A stretch of DNA of 64,000 nucleotides from Streptomyces cadmiisoli (GCF_003261055.1 NZ_CP030074.1:434001-498000); one strand, 5' to 3'; shown: positions 15,826 to 24,696, counted from the first letter of the stretch. Made by a program: numbers and translations. The notes: a model not told the origin generated them from the letters alone.

Positions 15826-17030
15826 CGCCCGTCCTCCGCCTCGGCCCCGGTGCCGCCCGCCAGCGGCAGCGCGGCCTCCACGACCCATCCTCCGTCGATG
15901 CCCGGTCCGGCCCGGAGCCTGCCCCCGATCGCGGAGACCCGTTCGGTCAGTCCGAGCAGCCCGAACCCCGACCGGGACTCGAACCCGGCCGTCCAGGACC
16001 GCTGTCCGGACGGCTGCGGCCCGTCATTGACCACCCGGACGAACAGCCACTCCGGGGTGTGCTGGAGGCCCACGTCCACCGTGCTCGCGGCTCCCGCGTG
16101 CTTCCGGACGTTGGTGAGGGCTTCCATCACCACGCGGTACGCGGAACTCGCCACCTCCACCGGCAGATCGCCCGGCACGTCGTCCGCGGCGAGCCGGACC
16201 TCGGGCCCGCCGACCGCCGTGAACCCTTCGATGAGCGGGACCAGTTCACCGAGGCCGGGGGACTGGGTGAGCGGCGCCTGATCGTCCTCCTGCCGCAGGA
16301 CGCCGATCATCCGCCGCATCGCCGACATGGTCTGCGCACCCGCCTGCTCGATCTCCCCGAGCGCGTCGACCGCCAGCTCCGGGTTCGTTCCGGCGACGTA
16401 GCGCGCGCCCTGCGCCTGGACGACGATGCCGGTGACGTGGTGAGCGACGAAGTCGTGCAGGTCCCGGGCGAACTCGGCGCGCTGCTCGGCCCGTACGGCC
16501 GCGAGTTGCTGCGCGCGGGCGGCCGCCTGGAACCGCAGATACAGGCCGACCACCACGGCGGCGGCGGCCAGCAGGCCCTGGACGCAGCCGAAGAACTGGG
16601 CCCAGCCGATCGAGGTGCCCCGCGCCGGCTGGACGCACAGCGCCAGACACAGGGCGGTGGCCTGGACGGGCATGAGCCACCCCTGGCTCCGCCGCACCAC
16701 CGTGATCAGCAGCATGAGCAGACCGAAGGTCTCCGCCCAGCCCCATGACCCCTCGGAGTCCAGCCCGATCAGCCATACCGTGCCGGCGAGCGAGCAGACG
16801 GCCAGGGCCACGACGGCCGGCGCCAGCAGGCGCGGCCCGAGCCGTTCCGCCCTCAGCCACAGCATGGCGGTGGCCAGGGACGGCACCGCGCACACGGACC
16901 ACCGCAGCGGGTCCAGGCCGTCGACGATGACGGAGACGGCGGTGTCGGCGAGGCCCAGGAGCGCCAGGGCGACGACTCCGCCCGCGCGTCCCGCCCGGTT
17001 CCACCGGTCTTCAAGTTGCACGTTCAACAT
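15822..17030 (-). CDS. NarL-type sensor histidine kinase (HisKA_3)
   Basis: Membrane kinase of 402 aa. About five hydrophobic segments fill residues 15-165 with almost no extracytoplasmic domain, which is the intramembrane-sensing layout. The dimerisation box is FARDLHDFVAHHVTGIVVQA with phosphoacceptor H192, and the HATPase end reads SAYRVVMEALTNVRKHA and GFGLLGLTERVSAIGG. Kinases of this shape often detect membrane-active compounds together with an adjacent ABC transporter, here encoded divergently from 17249. ATG 17030 is taken as start. The inverted sequence GTTGAACGTGCAAC lies at the very start of the coding region. Confidence 0.92.
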   Translation of the reverse strand: MLNVQLEDRWNRAGRAGGVVALALLGLADTAVSVIVDGLDPLRWSVCAVPSLATAMLWLRAERLGPRLLAPAVVALAVCSLAGTVWLIGLDSEGSWGWAETFGLLMLLITVVRRSQGWLMPVQATALCLALCVQPARGTSIGWAQFFGCVQGLLAAAAVVVGLYLRFQAAARAQQLAAVRAEQRAEFARDLHDFVAHHVTGIVVQAQGARYVAGTNPELAVDALGEIEQAGAQTMSAMRRMIGVLRQEDDQAPLTQSPGLGELVPLIEGFTAVGGPEVRLAADDVPGDLPVEVASSAYRVVMEALTNVRKHAGAASTVDVGLQHTPEWLFVRVVNDGPQPSGQRSWTAGFESRSGFGLLGLTERVSAIGGRLRAGPGIDGGWVVEAALPLAGGTGAEAEDGR

Positions 17031-17248
17031 CGCGGTGAACGATACCGGCCGTGGCCGCCGCGCGGGATCCGCCGAAAGTCAGATTCCCACCGCCTCCGCA
17101 GCCCCCGAAGACCTGTCCCGAGGCAGATGTGGCGAACAGGTCCGCCCGGCGAGGCTGATGCCCTCAACGCGGCGACCCGCAGCACCGGAACCACTCGTCC
17201 TCGGCGTCGCGTACCGACCGACACCCGCGTCCCAAGGAGCAGGCACCC

Positions 17249-18034
17249 ATGCCCAGTCCCACTGCCCACCCGTTCCCGCCCGCCGCACCACCGCACCTCC
17301 CGACGGCCGGGGCGGTCACCGCGGTGAACCTGGTCAAGGTGTACGGCAAGGGCGACACCGAGGTCCGCGCCCTCGACGGCGTGTCCGTCGCGTTCGGCCG
17401 GGCCCGGTTCACCGCCATCATGGGCCCCTCCGGTTCCGGGAAGTCCACCCTGATGCACTGTCTGGCCGGCCTGGACCGCGCCACTTCGGGTCAGGCGCTG
17501 CTGGCGGGCGTCGACCTCACCACGCTGTCGGACCGCGTCCTGACCCAGGTGCGGCGCGAGCGGATCGGCTTCGTCTTCCAGGCGTTCAACCTGCTGCCGC
17601 ACCTCACCGCCCGGCGCAACATCACCCTGCCGCTCGACCTGGCGGGCCGCCGGCCCGATCACGAGCTGTTCCAGCACCTCGTCACCGAACTCGGCCTCAC
17701 CGACCGGCTCGGGCACCGGCCCAGCGAGCTGTCCGGCGGGCAGCAGCAGCGGGTGGCGGTCGCCCGCGCCATGGTGTCGAGGCCCGAGGTGGTCTTCGCC
17801 GACGAGCCGACCGGCAACCTCGACTCCCGCTCCGGCGCGGAGGTGCTGGCCATGATGCGCAACTCGGTCCACGAACTGGGCCAGACCGTCGTCATGGTGA
17901 CCCACGACCCGGGCGCGGCCGCCTACGCCGACCGCGTCGTGCTGCTCGCCGACGGCCGGGTCGCCGGCGAGATCGACCGCCCCGACCACGCGTCGGTGAC
18001 CGACGCCCTGCGACAGCTGGCGGTCGGACGATGA
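17249..18034 (+). CDS. ABC transporter ATP-binding protein, MacB/LolD family
   Basis: ATPase subunit of 261 aa. Walker A GPSGSGKST lies at 59-67, the Q loop is in VFQAFNLLP, the signature LSGGQQQR near 160, Walker B with the family-typical DEPTGNLDS, and the switch His in VTHDP. The MacB/LolD family works by mechanotransmission with FtsX-fold permeases and acts in antimicrobial peptide resistance or envelope functions. It begins with a Pro/Ala-rich tail of about 20 residues. ATG 17249 follows AAGGAGC. The permease gene overlaps its stop by four bases. Confidence 0.95.
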   Translation: MPSPTAHPFPPAAPPHLPTAGAVTAVNLVKVYGKGDTEVRALDGVSVAFGRARFTAIMGPSGSGKSTLMHCLAGLDRATSGQALLAGVDLTTLSDRVLTQVRRERIGFVFQAFNLLPHLTARRNITLPLDLAGRRPDHELFQHLVTELGLTDRLGHRPSELSGGQQQRVAVARAMVSRPEVVFADEPTGNLDSRSGAEVLAMMRNSVHELGQTVVMVTHDPGAAAYADRVVLLADGRVAGEIDRPDHASVTDALRQLAVGR

Positions 18035-20571
18035 GCATGATGCGCACCCAGCTGACGGCCGCCCTGCACAAGCCCGCCCGGCTGCTGCTGACCGGACTCG
18101 CCGTGACCGTCGCCGCGTTCGTGGTGTTCGGCACCGTCCTCGCGCAGCGGGCACTCGAACACACCATCCTGGACACCCACCACGGCACCCCGGCCGCCGC
18201 GGACCTCGTCGTCGGCAACGGCGACCTGCCCCCGTCGGCCCCCGCCGTCGCGACGGTCCGCGACGTGCCGGGAGTGGCCGACTCCACGGCGCGGACGAGC
18301 GCTTACCTTCCCTTGCGCCGCCCCGCCGGTACCGGGTTGAGCGTGACCTCCGACCCGGGCAAGGGCCCGCTCGCCCTGGTGCACGTGATCAAGGGCAGCT
18401 ACCCGGACGCGCCCGGCGAGATCGCCCTGACCGAGCGCTCGGCGTCCCGGCTCGACGCCGGCATCGGCGACACGGTCACCGTGCTGACCGGCCCCGAAGC
18501 GGACCGCCCGGCCTCCCTGAAGGTCACCGGGGTCACGGACGCGCCGGCCGGCGCACTGGTGCAGGGCTATGACGGTGAGCAGGCGTACGCGCCCGACTCC
18601 ACCGCGATCAGCCTGGGCGGCCCCGAGGTCTACATCAACCAGGTCGAGGTCCGCCTCGACGCGGACGCCGACGAGGCGAAGGTCGGCGCGGCCCTGCGCA
18701 CGGTGTTCGCCGACGCGGGCGGGGGCGGCGAAGTGGCCACCGGCGCGGAGACCCGCCGGGAGGAGCAGCAGCGCGCCGTCGACGAGTACCGGCTCCTCTT
18801 CCTCATCATCACGGTGTTCGAGGCGGTGGCGGTGCTCGCGGCGATGCTGGTGGCGACCTCGACCTTCCGGATCGTCTTCGCCCAGCGGATGCGCCAGTTG
18901 GCCCTGCTGCGCGCGGTGGGCGCCGACCGCAAGCCGCTCGTCCGCGCCCTGGCCGCGGAGGGCGCCCTGACCGGGGCCGTCGCCGGAACGGCCGGAGTCG
19001 CCGTCGCGCTGGTGGTCGGGAACGTACTGCCCAGCGTGCTCGACCTCTTCGGGGTCCGCATGGCGTCGCCCGGCCTGCCGCTCGGCCCGGCCCTCGCCGT
19101 GCTGGCCGGAGCGGTGGCGATGACCGTGGTCGCGGTGCTCTCACCGGCCGCGGGCGCCGCCCGGGTCTCCCCGCTGGAGGCGCTGCGCAGCGCCTCGACC
19201 ACCGCCGGGCAGCAGGGCATCTCCCGGACCAGGGCCATCGGCGGCCTCGTGCTGGCCGGGGGAGCGCTGGCGCTGGCCGCCCTCGCCATCAGCCAACTGC
19301 CCGAGCCGAACCAGCCGAACTACGACGCCCTGCCGGTCATGCTGCTGATCGTCTTCTCCGGCGCCCTGGCCTACTTCGCCCTGGTCGCCCTCGGCCCCGT
19401 CCTCGTCCGCCCGATCCTGCGCGTGGTCGGCTGGCCGCTGCGGAAGGCCGGCCCCATCGGCCGGCTGGCCGTCGGCGGAGTCGGCGGCGCGACCCGGCGG
19501 GCCGCCGCGGTCAGCGTGGTCGTGGCACTCGGCGTGACCATGATCGGGGTGCTGCTCGTGGGCGCGTCCTCCGTGCGGACCACGGTGGAGGGCCAGGTCG
19601 CGGCGACCGCGCCCAGCGACTTCTGGCTCAGCTCCGACGAGGGCGAGCCGCTCCCGCCGGCCATGGTGAAGAAGGCCCGTGAGGCGAAGGCCCTGACCCG
19701 GGTCCTGCCCGAACGCGGCGCCCCGGTCACGGTCGGCGCGGCGCGGCAGGAACACCTGGCCGTCGACCTCGACCTGCGGAAACTCTCGACCTGGGACCAG
19801 CTCCAGGCCGGGGACGGCTCCCTCGACGACCTCGGTCCCGGAAAGGCGGCGCTGGCGGAGTTCGCCGCGCAGGACGCGGGTGTCGGCGTGGGTGACAAGG
19901 TCACCCTGACGCGCGGCGAGCGCTCGACACAGGTGGAGGTGGTGGCGCTGCTCGCGGCCGCACCGGTCAACGCCGGCATCCTCACCGCCGCAGCCGACCT
20001 GGACCGGCTCGGCGTACCAGCGGGCCCGACCGGTCTGCTCGCCGACGCCGCGGCCTCCGGCGAACAGGGCCGCACGGACGCCCTCCAGGTGCTGAACTCC
20101 GGCATCGGCCCGAAGGACAAGGTGTCGGTCAGAGTCCTCGCCGACGAGCGCGACGACGTCGACTCCTTCCTCCGTGTCCTGGTGGGCGGCGCCCTGGCCC
20201 TCATCTCCCTGACCGTCGCCATCTCGATCACCGGCGTCGGCTCCACCACGGCCCTGTCGGTCGTCGAACGCGTCCGCGAGGCCGGCCTGTTGCGCGCGGT
20301 GGGTCTGTCCCGCCGGGGCCTGAGCGGCGCGATGACACTGGAGGCAGCGCTGTACGGCGCGCTCGGCGCCACCATGGGCCTGCTGCTCGCGGTCCCTTAC
20401 TCCGTACTGCTGCTCGAGGCCACCGGATTCGAAGCCACGATCGACTTCCCCGGCTTCCAGCTCATCGGGGTCCTGCTCGCGCTGACCGCTCTCACTGCCC
20501 TCGCGGGCGTCCTGCCGGCCCGCCGCGCGGCTCGTGTCAGCCCGGTTGTCGCCCTCGCGGTGGACGGCTGA
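18031..20571 (+). CDS. FtsX-family ABC transporter permease, duplicated form
   Basis: Integral membrane permease of 846 aa with the duplicated FtsX arrangement common in actinomycetes: one membrane segment at about 15-38, a large extracytoplasmic domain, three segments near 260-385, a middle pair near 405-450, a segment near 490-515, a second extracytoplasmic domain (about 520-710) and three terminal segments. FtsX motifs MRQLALLRAVGADRK and VREAGLLRAVGLSRRGL mark the two repeats. The start ATG 18031 overlaps the ATPase stop (ATGA). With the ATPase and the divergent NarL-type system it forms a self-contained sensing and detoxification or export module. The substrate cannot be inferred. Confidence 0.93.
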   Translation: MSMMRTQLTAALHKPARLLLTGLAVTVAAFVVFGTVLAQRALEHTILDTHHGTPAAADLVVGNGDLPPSAPAVATVRDVPGVADSTARTSAYLPLRRPAGTGLSVTSDPGKGPLALVHVIKGSYPDAPGEIALTERSASRLDAGIGDTVTVLTGPEADRPASLKVTGVTDAPAGALVQGYDGEQAYAPDSTAISLGGPEVYINQVEVRLDADADEAKVGAALRTVFADAGGGGEVATGAETRREEQQRAVDEYRLLFLIITVFEAVAVLAAMLVATSTFRIVFAQRMRQLALLRAVGADRKPLVRALAAEGALTGAVAGTAGVAVALVVGNVLPSVLDLFGVRMASPGLPLGPALAVLAGAVAMTVVAVLSPAAGAARVSPLEALRSASTTAGQQGISRTRAIGGLVLAGGALALAALAISQLPEPNQPNYDALPVMLLIVFSGALAYFALVALGPVLVRPILRVVGWPLRKAGPIGRLAVGGVGGATRRAAAVSVVVALGVTMIGVLLVGASSVRTTVEGQVAATAPSDFWLSSDEGEPLPPAMVKKAREAKALTRVLPERGAPVTVGAARQEHLAVDLDLRKLSTWDQLQAGDGSLDDLGPGKAALAEFAAQDAGVGVGDKVTLTRGERSTQVEVVALLAAAPVNAGILTAAADLDRLGVPAGPTGLLADAAASGEQGRTDALQVLNSGIGPKDKVSVRVLADERDDVDSFLRVLVGGALALISLTVAISITGVGSTTALSVVERVREAGLLRAVGLSRRGLSGAMTLEAALYGALGATMGLLLAVPYSVLLLEATGFEATIDFPGFQLIGVLLALTALTALAGVLPARRAARVSPVVALAVDG

Positions 20572-20610
20572 CGCCGAGGCCGGGCACACGCTCGGCAACC
20601 TTCAACCGGA

Positions 20611-20649
20611 CGGCCCGTCGGAACCTGCCCCGCAGGTTCCGACGGGCCG
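20611..20649 (+). terminator. Perfect 18-bp terminator hairpin after the ABC transporter operon
   Basis: CGGCCCGTCGGAACCTGC at 20611-20628 pairs fully with 20632-20649 around CCC. It closes the ABC operon and shields the promoter of the next gene. Confidence 0.85.
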
Positions 20650-20675
20650 CTCGCGGCACCATGCCCCGGAGAATG

Positions 20676-20715
20676 TGTCGACTCAGTCGACATGTCGAGT
20701 CAGTCGACATACAGT
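20676..20715 (+). promoter_or_regulatory. Paired palindromic operators overlapping the promoter of the HTH gene
   Basis: TGTCGACTCAGTCGACA (from about 20676) is a perfect palindrome around a central C and is followed, overlapping by a few bases, by a second copy TGTCGAGTCAGTCGACA with one mismatch (to about 20709). Inside lies TCGACA (20687-20692), 17 bases before TACAGT (20710-20715), giving a strong promoter whose start would be the A of the ATG at 20722. Confidence 0.7.
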
Positions 20716-20721
20716 GGTCGC

Positions 20722-21594
20722 ATGACCGAGCGATCCGAAACCGCGCGCATCAACGCACTGTCCGCACTCATCGGCTGGGCCGAGCGAAGGGAACGCCTGG
20801 CCTCCGACCGGGCCGACCTGATGGCCGACGCGTGGCGCACCGGCACGCGCAGCGTCGCCGAACTGGCCAGGCTGGCCCGCGTCTCACGCGACACCGTCTA
20901 CGCCGATCTCGCCGCGCGGGGCATCGACGTGAGCAAGCGGGACGAGCAGCACATCATCGGATCTCTCACCGGCCAGGGCACACCCCTGAACGCGGAATCG
21001 GTACGGGCGCTCGCGCGGATCGCGGACGCCGTCACCCGGCCCGCCCACGCTCACGATCCGGCCGACCCCGTCACGCGTGCCGCGCGCGCCGCGACCAAGG
21101 CGCTGGAAGCCACCGCCGACGTACTGGACCCGCCGAAGGACCAGGGGCCGGGCTGGGAGCCGGAGGACACCCTCGCCCACCTGGCGCGGGAAGGGCAGGC
21201 GGTGTCCCACTACGCCCACTCGGCGCTGGCCGCGACCGCCGGACGGCAACAGCTCGCGGCCTCCGCCGACTTCGACCGCCGCGCGACCCTGCACACCGGC
21301 CGGAACGCCGTCGCCGACGCCGTGACGCTCACGGTGACCGTGCCCACGGGGGAGACGGTCAGCGTCGAACTCGGTGACGACGGGACGGGCTGGACCACCC
21401 TGTCCGGTGACACGGCGCTGGTCGGCGGCGACGTGGACGCCCTCGACCACCTCGAGGTGCAGGCCGCGTTGCAGACCCTGTCCCGGGTGATCACCCGGCA
21501 CCTGGACGCATCGGCCCTCCTCCCGCGCCGCACGGACGCCCTGCCGGGCACACCCCCGCCGCGCACCCGGCACCTGCCGGGCAACAACGACTGA
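20722..21594 (+). CDS. HTH transcriptional regulator, probably leaderless and autoregulated
   Basis: Protein of 290 aa. Residues 40-66 form a clear helix-turn-helix (SVAELARLARVSRDTVYADL), preceded by a long amphipathic helix. The remainder (about 80-290) is alpha-helical then beta-rich and not recognised; a strand-rich part near 190-240 (AVTLTVTVPTGETVSVEL) may bind a ligand. An in-frame ATG at 20692 lies inside the promoter, so ATG 20722 is preferred: it sits where transcription should start and has no ribosome binding site. Two palindromes TGTCGACT-C-AGTCGACA cover the promoter and suggest that the protein represses itself. The gene is monocistronic. Confidence 0.75.
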   Translation: MTERSETARINALSALIGWAERRERLASDRADLMADAWRTGTRSVAELARLARVSRDTVYADLAARGIDVSKRDEQHIIGSLTGQGTPLNAESVRALARIADAVTRPAHAHDPADPVTRAARAATKALEATADVLDPPKDQGPGWEPEDTLAHLAREGQAVSHYAHSALAATAGRQQLAASADFDRRATLHTGRNAVADAVTLTVTVPTGETVSVELGDDGTGWTTLSGDTALVGGDVDALDHLEVQAALQTLSRVITRHLDASALLPRRTDALPGTPPPRTRHLPGNND

Positions 21595-21649
21595 CGCCCG
21601 CGCAACAGGGGCCGACCGCAACGCGGTTCGGCGCCCCGGCGCGGGCGTC
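21593..21649. terminator. Convergent terminator overlapping the regulator stop codon
   Basis: GACGCCCGCGC at 21593-21603 pairs with GCGCGGGCGTC at 21639-21649, with further internal pairing. It starts in the stop codon of the HTH gene and ends 15 bases before the stop of the convergent gene. Confidence 0.6.
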
Positions 21650-21664
21650 CCGAGGAGATCCGGG

Positions 21665-22642
21665 TCAGTCCACCGGGCCGCGGGTGGCGAGGCGCTCCAG
21701 CCGCGCGGCGGTGCCGTCACGACGCGCGCGCCACAGACCGTACTTGGCCAGCAGCCCGTTCGAGACGGTCAGCAGCGTCTTGTACGGCGGCGCGGCCAAC
21801 CCCTTGGAGGTGTGCGGGGCGTAGCAGGCGCCGTCGTCGGTGACGGTCAGCCATCCGGTGAACGTCCGCATGCCCAACCCGACGCACTGCGGCCGGAAGG
21901 CGTGGGCGAGGAGCCCGGCTCGCCTGCCACCGGGCGGCAGCAGCCCCGGGGGCACGTCCAGGCGCAGCCCCGTCCCGTCGTGGCCGGTGACCGCCACCGG
22001 GAGGATGACGGGGAAGCCGTCCGCACCGCGGTAGGCCAGCAGCCGGTGCGGCAGCGAGCGGATCTGCCGTACGGCCGCGGTGACGTCGACGCGCGGGCCC
22101 GTGCCGTTCTTCGGCGGCTCCTGAGCGGGCGGTGTCCGCGGCCAGGCGGAGCCGGTGACCGTCAGCGTGCCCCGGGCCGCAAGATCGGGCCAGAGCGCGA
22201 CCCGTTCGACGCCGATGTCGACGAAGACCCGCTCCTGGTGGTACTCGCGCAGCAGCCAGTCCCACACCGGCCCGCGCTTGGTCCTGCCGAGGAACGGCTC
22301 CGAGGCGCGCATCAGGTCCGCCAGACGCTCCGGCGACGGGCGCAGGTCGACCGACGCGGTGCCCTGGGCGAGCACGTACGAACTGTTCCCGGCGAAGCCG
22401 TGGTCGCGCGTGTGGTACGCGAGCGACACATGCGGGTCACGCAGGATGCGTTCCAATTTCCTCGGGAAGCCGATCGAGGTGGTGAAGCTGAGCCGGCCCG
22501 CCTCGCGGTCCACGAGGCCCAGCGGGGAGACGCTGGTGATCACGGCACCGCCGGCGGGTGTGACATAGGCGGCCGCGACCGTCAGGTCGCCCTTCATGAC
22601 CGCCTGCGCCGCGTCCGGCCACCGGGCGGGCGTCGACGTCAT
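21665..22642 (-). CDS. Pyridoxamine 5'-phosphate oxidase-fold (flavin-binding split barrel) protein
   Basis: Cytoplasmic protein of 325 aa. The N-terminal half has the split-barrel pattern of PPOX-type enzymes: AAYVTPAGGAVITSVSPLGL, then LSFTTSIGFPRKLERILRDP with the usual basic residues for flavin or F420 phosphate, and HVSLAYHTRDHGFAG. The second half (about 180-325) repeats a looser form of the fold (SLPHRLLAYRGADGFPVILP), so it may be a tandem. Such proteins use FMN, F420 or haem for redox chemistry or haem handling. The start ATG 22642 overlaps the hemerythrin gene stop by four bases, so the two products are coupled and likely act together. Confidence 0.78.
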   Translation of the reverse strand: MTSTPARWPDAAQAVMKGDLTVAAAYVTPAGGAVITSVSPLGLVDREAGRLSFTTSIGFPRKLERILRDPHVSLAYHTRDHGFAGNSSYVLAQGTASVDLRPSPERLADLMRASEPFLGRTKRGPVWDWLLREYHQERVFVDIGVERVALWPDLAARGTLTVTGSAWPRTPPAQEPPKNGTGPRVDVTAAVRQIRSLPHRLLAYRGADGFPVILPVAVTGHDGTGLRLDVPPGLLPPGGRRAGLLAHAFRPQCVGLGMRTFTGWLTVTDDGACYAPHTSKGLAAPPYKTLLTVSNGLLAKYGLWRARRDGTAARLERLATRGPVD

Positions 22643-23325
22643 GAACCGGTCCCGCGCAGGATCCGCAGGTCGTCCGCGGCCTGCCGGCGCATGGCGGGCA
22701 GGAGCGGGCGCACCGGCTCCGGCAGGCCCGCGAGCACCAGTTCCACCTCGCCGGGCGTGCCCGCCTCGTCGAGGAAGCCGACCATCAGGTGCCCGGCGAC
22801 GGGCGGCGTGGTCGCGATCACCCGCTGCGCGAAGTCCTGCCATGCGGCGGGGCTGACATGGTCGCGGAGCGCCGGCAGGAGCAGCGGCTCCTCATGGGCG
22901 AGGTGGTCGTGCACGATGGCGCGCACCGCCTCGGCCGCGTCCCGGAGCGCCACCCGGACGCCCGCGCCGCCGGCCGCACCGGTCGCGCCGGCCTTGTCGG
23001 ACTTGCTCTCGTCGTCGCTCAGGTTCACCGCGGCCAGGTGGTCGAGCGCGTCCTCCAACTCCTCGTGCTCCTCGCTCAGATCGTCGAGCGCGGTCGCCAT
23101 GCCGGGCGCCGCGGCGACGATCTGCGGCCAGAGGTCGTGGTCCTCGGTCTCGTGGTGGTGGCGCAGATTCACGACGAGGAAGTCACGCAGCTGCGCCAGG
23201 GCGCCCAGAGGCACCGAGTGCCGGGCGGCCGCCTCGGCGAGCAGGGTGGTGGCCAGGCGATGGACCTCATGCACGAGCCGCGTCTCGACGACCGCCGAAG
23301 ATTCCGAAGGGGATCCCATTGTCAT
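22639..23325 (-). CDS. Hemerythrin HHE domain protein
   Basis: Cytoplasmic di-iron protein of 228 aa. The hemerythrin ligand pattern is present: HEVHR near 19-23, LRHHHETEDHDLWP near 53-66 (HxxxE), LSEEHEELEDALDHL near 83-97, and HDHLAHEEPLLLPAL near 137-151 (HxxxE-like). Bacterial HHE proteins sense or bind O2, NO or iron. A linker between the third and fourth helices is rich in Gly, Ala and Ser. The promoter just upstream is close to consensus. Its gene overlaps that of a flavin-binding protein by four bases, suggesting a redox or nitrosative-stress pair. Confidence 0.88.
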   Translation of the reverse strand: MTMGSPSESSAVVETRLVHEVHRLATTLLAEAAARHSVPLGALAQLRDFLVVNLRHHHETEDHDLWPQIVAAAPGMATALDDLSEEHEELEDALDHLAAVNLSDDESKSDKAGATGAAGGAGVRVALRDAAEAVRAIVHDHLAHEEPLLLPALRDHVSPAAWQDFAQRVIATTPPVAGHLMVGFLDEAGTPGEVELVLAGLPEPVRPLLPAMRRQAADDLRILRGTGS

Positions 23326-23332
23326 GAGAGAG

Positions 23333-23362
23333 AACCTATTGATTATAAGGCTCTACTGTCAA
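23333..23362 (-). promoter_or_regulatory. Promoter of the hemerythrin operon
   Basis: On the minus strand TTGACA (23362-23357) is followed after 18 bases by TAGGTT (23338-23333), eight bases before the ATG at 23325, so the mRNA could be leaderless or nearly so. A perfect TATAAT (23347-23342) lies inside and may be a second -10, with only a poor -35. The 35-base patch is the most AT-rich of its neighbourhood. Confidence 0.55.
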
Positions 23363-23421
23363 TATTGTGACATCTCGTGCACGATGGTCGCAGACGGTCA
23401 CCAGCGAGCGGGTCGCGCACG

Positions 23422-24303
23422 TCAGGGCCGGTCGCCGGTGACACCGGCGGCGGATCCCACGGGGACCGGGGTCAGGTCCAGGGAGGAGGCCTCCGTGTCC
23501 TCAAGACCCGCGCCCGGCTCGGAGTCGCGCTTGCGCCGACGGCGCCGGTCGTTGCACCAGGAGACCGCACAGGCGCCGAGGTAGAGCAGGCAGATCGGTA
23601 CGGCCAGCAGCACCATGCTGAGCGGGTCCGTGCTCGGCGTGGCGAGCGCCGCGAACGCGGCGATGCCCAGGAACATCGCGCGCCACCAGCCGATCATCCG
23701 GCGCGCGGTGAGCACACCCGCGAAGTTCAGCAGGACGAGCAGGACCGGGAGTTCGAAGGACAGACCGAAGACGAGGACCATCCGGGTGGCCAGATTGAGG
23801 AAGTCGTCGACGGGCAGGAGGTTGGTCGCCCCGTCCGGGGTGAGGGAGATCAGCACCTGCGCCGTGGTGGGCAGCACCCCGTACGCCACGGCGGCACCCG
23901 CGAGGAACAGCGGGACACCGGCCCCGAGAAAGACCAGCGTGTACTTCTTCTCGCTGCGGTGCAGGCCCGGCGCGACGAACGCCCACAACTGATACAGCCA
24001 CACCGGGCTCGCGGCCACGACTCCCGTGGTGATCGCCACCTTCAGCGCGAGGGAGAAGGGCGAGAGAAGGCCGTTGAGGGAGATCACACCGCAGCGTTCC
24101 CCGTCGCTCTCACCGGTCAGCCCGCCCGGCGCGCAGCCGGGCAGGGGATCGATGAGGAATCCGATGAGTTCCTTGTAGAAGAAGGCCGCGGCGATCGTGA
24201 CGAGCAGGATCGCTCCGACGGCCTTCATCAGTCGGCTGCGCAGCTCGCGGAGGTGTTCCCCCAGGGGCATTCGCGCGGCGTCGTGCGAGGTACTGCTGGG
24301 CAT
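23422..24303 (-). CDS. tatC: Twin-arginine translocase subunit TatC
   Basis: Integral membrane core subunit of the Tat system, about 293 aa from ATG 24303; it recognises twin-arginine signals. TatC hallmarks are MPLGEHLRELRSRLMKAVGA at the N-terminus, the SPVWLYQLWAFVAPGL cytoplasmic loop followed by LHRSEKKY, FGLSFELPVLLVLLNFAGVL with the conserved membrane glutamate, and PSTDPLSMVLLAVPICLLYL. Six membrane segments are visible. The C-terminus has a basic, then acidic tail. Upstream in-frame ATGs at 24324 and 24342 exist; 24303 was chosen because an AAGGGA lies about 15 bases before it and the N-terminus then has a usual length. It is the last gene of a tatB-tatA-tatC operon. Confidence 0.93.
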   Translation of the reverse strand: MPSSTSHDAARMPLGEHLRELRSRLMKAVGAILLVTIAAAFFYKELIGFLIDPLPGCAPGGLTGESDGERCGVISLNGLLSPFSLALKVAITTGVVAASPVWLYQLWAFVAPGLHRSEKKYTLVFLGAGVPLFLAGAAVAYGVLPTTAQVLISLTPDGATNLLPVDDFLNLATRMVLVFGLSFELPVLLVLLNFAGVLTARRMIGWWRAMFLGIAAFAALATPSTDPLSMVLLAVPICLLYLGACAVSWCNDRRRRRKRDSEPGAGLEDTEASSLDLTPVPVGSAAGVTGDRP

Positions 24304-24368
24304 GGACAGTCCCGGTCCCTTCATGTGCGGCACCGGCCGCACATGTGTCGGTCGGTGGTGACGGCGCT

Positions 24369-24644
24369 TCAGCGCCGGTGCGGGATGTCCGCGTCAGCCG
24401 CTTCGGGGGCCGCGTGACGGGCGCCCGCCGGCTGAAGGGCGGGGGCCGGGGCGGGGGCGGCGGCGTGGGCGTCGGCCTGCGGTTCGTCCGCGTGGTCCTT
24501 GCGCATGGCCTGGGTCTCGCTCTTGAGGATCCGCAGCGACTGCCCGAAGGAACGGGCCATCCCGGGAAGGCGCTTGGCGCCGAAGAGGAGCATGACGACG
24601 ACGAGGATGAGGATGATCTCGGGGGCTCCGAGCCTGCCGAACAT
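24369..24644 (-). CDS. tatA: Sec-independent translocase protein TatA/E
   Basis: Small membrane protein of 91 aa forming the Tat pore. The N-terminal membrane anchor (PEIILILVVVMLLFGAKRLP) is followed by the conserved FG hinge, an amphipathic helix (MARSFGQSLRILKSETQAM) and an Ala/Pro-rich cytoplasmic tail. ATG 24644 lies after GGAAAGGAAACG; the longer frame from 24731 has no such signal. It lies 65 bases before tatC and is followed on the same strand, so all three are probably co-transcribed. Confidence 0.93.
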   Translation of the reverse strand: MFGRLGAPEIILILVVVMLLFGAKRLPGMARSFGQSLRILKSETQAMRKDHADEPQADAHAAAPAPAPALQPAGARHAAPEAADADIPHRR

Positions 24645-24665
24645 GGTCGTTTCCTTTCCGCTGGC

Positions 24666-24696
24666 GACGGCGCGGGAGCGGCGCTCCCGCGCCGTC
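24666..24696 (-). terminator. Intra-operon hairpin between tatB and tatA
   Basis: GACGGCGCGGGAGC (24666-24679) pairs perfectly over 14 bases with 24683-24696 around three bases. It lies in the 188-base gap between tatB and tatA. It may attenuate transcription or protect the mRNA end to set different TatA and TatB amounts. Confidence 0.5.

Noticed and set aside
16615..18030. N-terminal extension of the FtsX permease frame back to 16615
   Set aside because: The region is occupied by the kinase (minus) and the ABC ATPase gene; the ATGA overlap at 18031 fixes the permease start.
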